This document shows, piece by piece, positions 5,230 through 5,806 of a DNA stretch of 5,806 nucleotides. The stretch lies in assembly GCA_031262285.1 (NCBI GenBank), contig JAISHZ010000329.1, positions 1-5,806 on the forward strand. The letters are read 5' to 3'. The notes under the pieces are model-generated. The model searched no databases and was not told the origin of the DNA. It saw nothing but the letters and a program-made list of their open reading frames with translations. Source of the DNA: Lachnospiraceae bacterium. GTDB taxonomy: Bacteria > Bacillota_A > Clostridia > Lachnospirales > Lachnospiraceae. The translations under genes and the position numbers were made by a program. Within the stretch, counting starts at the first letter, position 1. Every line of letters begins with the position of its first letter.

Positions 5230-5806
5230 ATGGGTATCTATCTAAACCAAGGCAATGAGGGGTTTCAAATTGCACTACGTTCAGAAATCTATATAGATAA
5301 ATCAGAACTCATTGCCCACACCAATAAACTCATAGGGACAGAACAGCGTTACCTGTGCGTCAGCCGCCCTAGGCGCTTTGGAAAGTCTATGGCAGCCAAT
5401 ATGCTTAAAGCTTATTATGGAAAAGGATATGATTCAAAACCCCTATTTTTGCCGTTAAAAATCGCCGAGGCATCATCTTTTGAGGAACATTTGAATCAAT
5501 ATGATGTCATTCATTTGGATATTCAAGGGATATTGGCATGGGCAAATGGATTTGGAAACCTTATCAGTTATTTGGAAAAGGATGTAATTGAGGAACTAAG
5601 AAGGGTTTACGGCGATCTATTCCCACAGGCAGAAACGAGTCTATCAAAAGTTGTTAATACAATATATGAATCAAAAGATTATACTGGCAAAGGGTTTATC
5701 TTCATCGTTGACGAATGGGACTGTATTTTTCGAGAAGCAAAAGGTAACAAAGAAGCTCAGCGAAAGAGGCGTTTATCCCCAATTTCGAAGTCCGGGAAGA
5801 GTTTGT
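5230..5806 (+). pseudogene. AAA-ATPase-like (DUF1703-type) gene, internally deleted, 3' end outside window
   Basis: The N-terminus MGIYLNQGNEGFQ with YIDKSELI is the classic start of AAA-ATPase_like proteins (PF09820), which usually end in a PD-(D/E)XK nuclease domain (PF08011) and run to about 500-600 residues. A Walker A-like SRPRRFGKSM is at residues 45-54 and a Walker B-like FIFIVDEWD at 156-164. After Gln177 (codon ending at 5760) the frame yields Lys/Arg/Ser-rich residues unlike the family. From 5760 another frame reads AKEAFIPNFEVREEFV, the segment normally found some 200 residues later, near the end of the ATPase region. The middle of the gene thus seems deleted with a frameshift, between two KEA-coding sequences. 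The original frame stays open to the window end. The ATG at 5224 is possible but only 3 nt from the ribosome site; 5230 fits the family. Function is unknown. Confidence 0.75.

Overview
The window looks like chromosomal DNA from an endospore-forming member of the Firmicutes, most likely Clostridia. It carries a recognisable spoIIA operon (spoIIAA, spoIIAB, sigF), Shine-Dalgarno sites of the GGAGG type, moderate GC content and accessory genes typical of anaerobic Clostridia (DUF3791-type proteins, AAA-ATPase-like/DUF1703 proteins). The genus cannot be fixed from the sequence.

Region 1 (1-826) holds the 3' part of a membrane-anchored coiled-coil/TPR protein whose reading frame enters from outside the window, closed by a strong rho-independent terminator. 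Region 2 (about 840-2574) is the sporulation operon. SpoIIAA (anti-anti-sigma), SpoIIAB (anti-sigma kinase) and sigma-F form the partner-switching module that restricts sigma-F to the forespore. SpoIIAB has an N-terminal extension and an internal insertion, and sigma-F has a Gly/Ser-rich linker insertion, relative to the Bacillus subtilis proteins as I recall them.

Region 3 (2575-5806) is accessory DNA packed directly behind sigF. It holds a broken phage head-tail adaptor fragment, a minus-strand gene with a restriction-nuclease-like core, a DUF3791-type protein overlapping a small helical partner, a stand-alone DNA/RNA non-specific endonuclease-like protein, and an AAA-ATPase-like gene that appears to carry an internal deletion and is cut by the window end.

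Two families of non-coding repeats punctuate region 3. A leader-like repeat (64 nt core, 54/64 identical between copies 1 and 3; copy 2 is more diverged) lies at 2633, 3660 and 5118. In copy 3 it contains a plausible promoter and runs into the Shine-Dalgarno of the AAA-ATPase gene. A second, shorter repeat (29-31 nt) lies at 2921 and 4404, so that two segments read leader repeat - cargo - right-end repeat. This modular layout is the most interesting thing in the window. It could be a cassette-like mobile arrangement or the scars of repeated recombination between copies of an expanded AAA-ATPase gene family.
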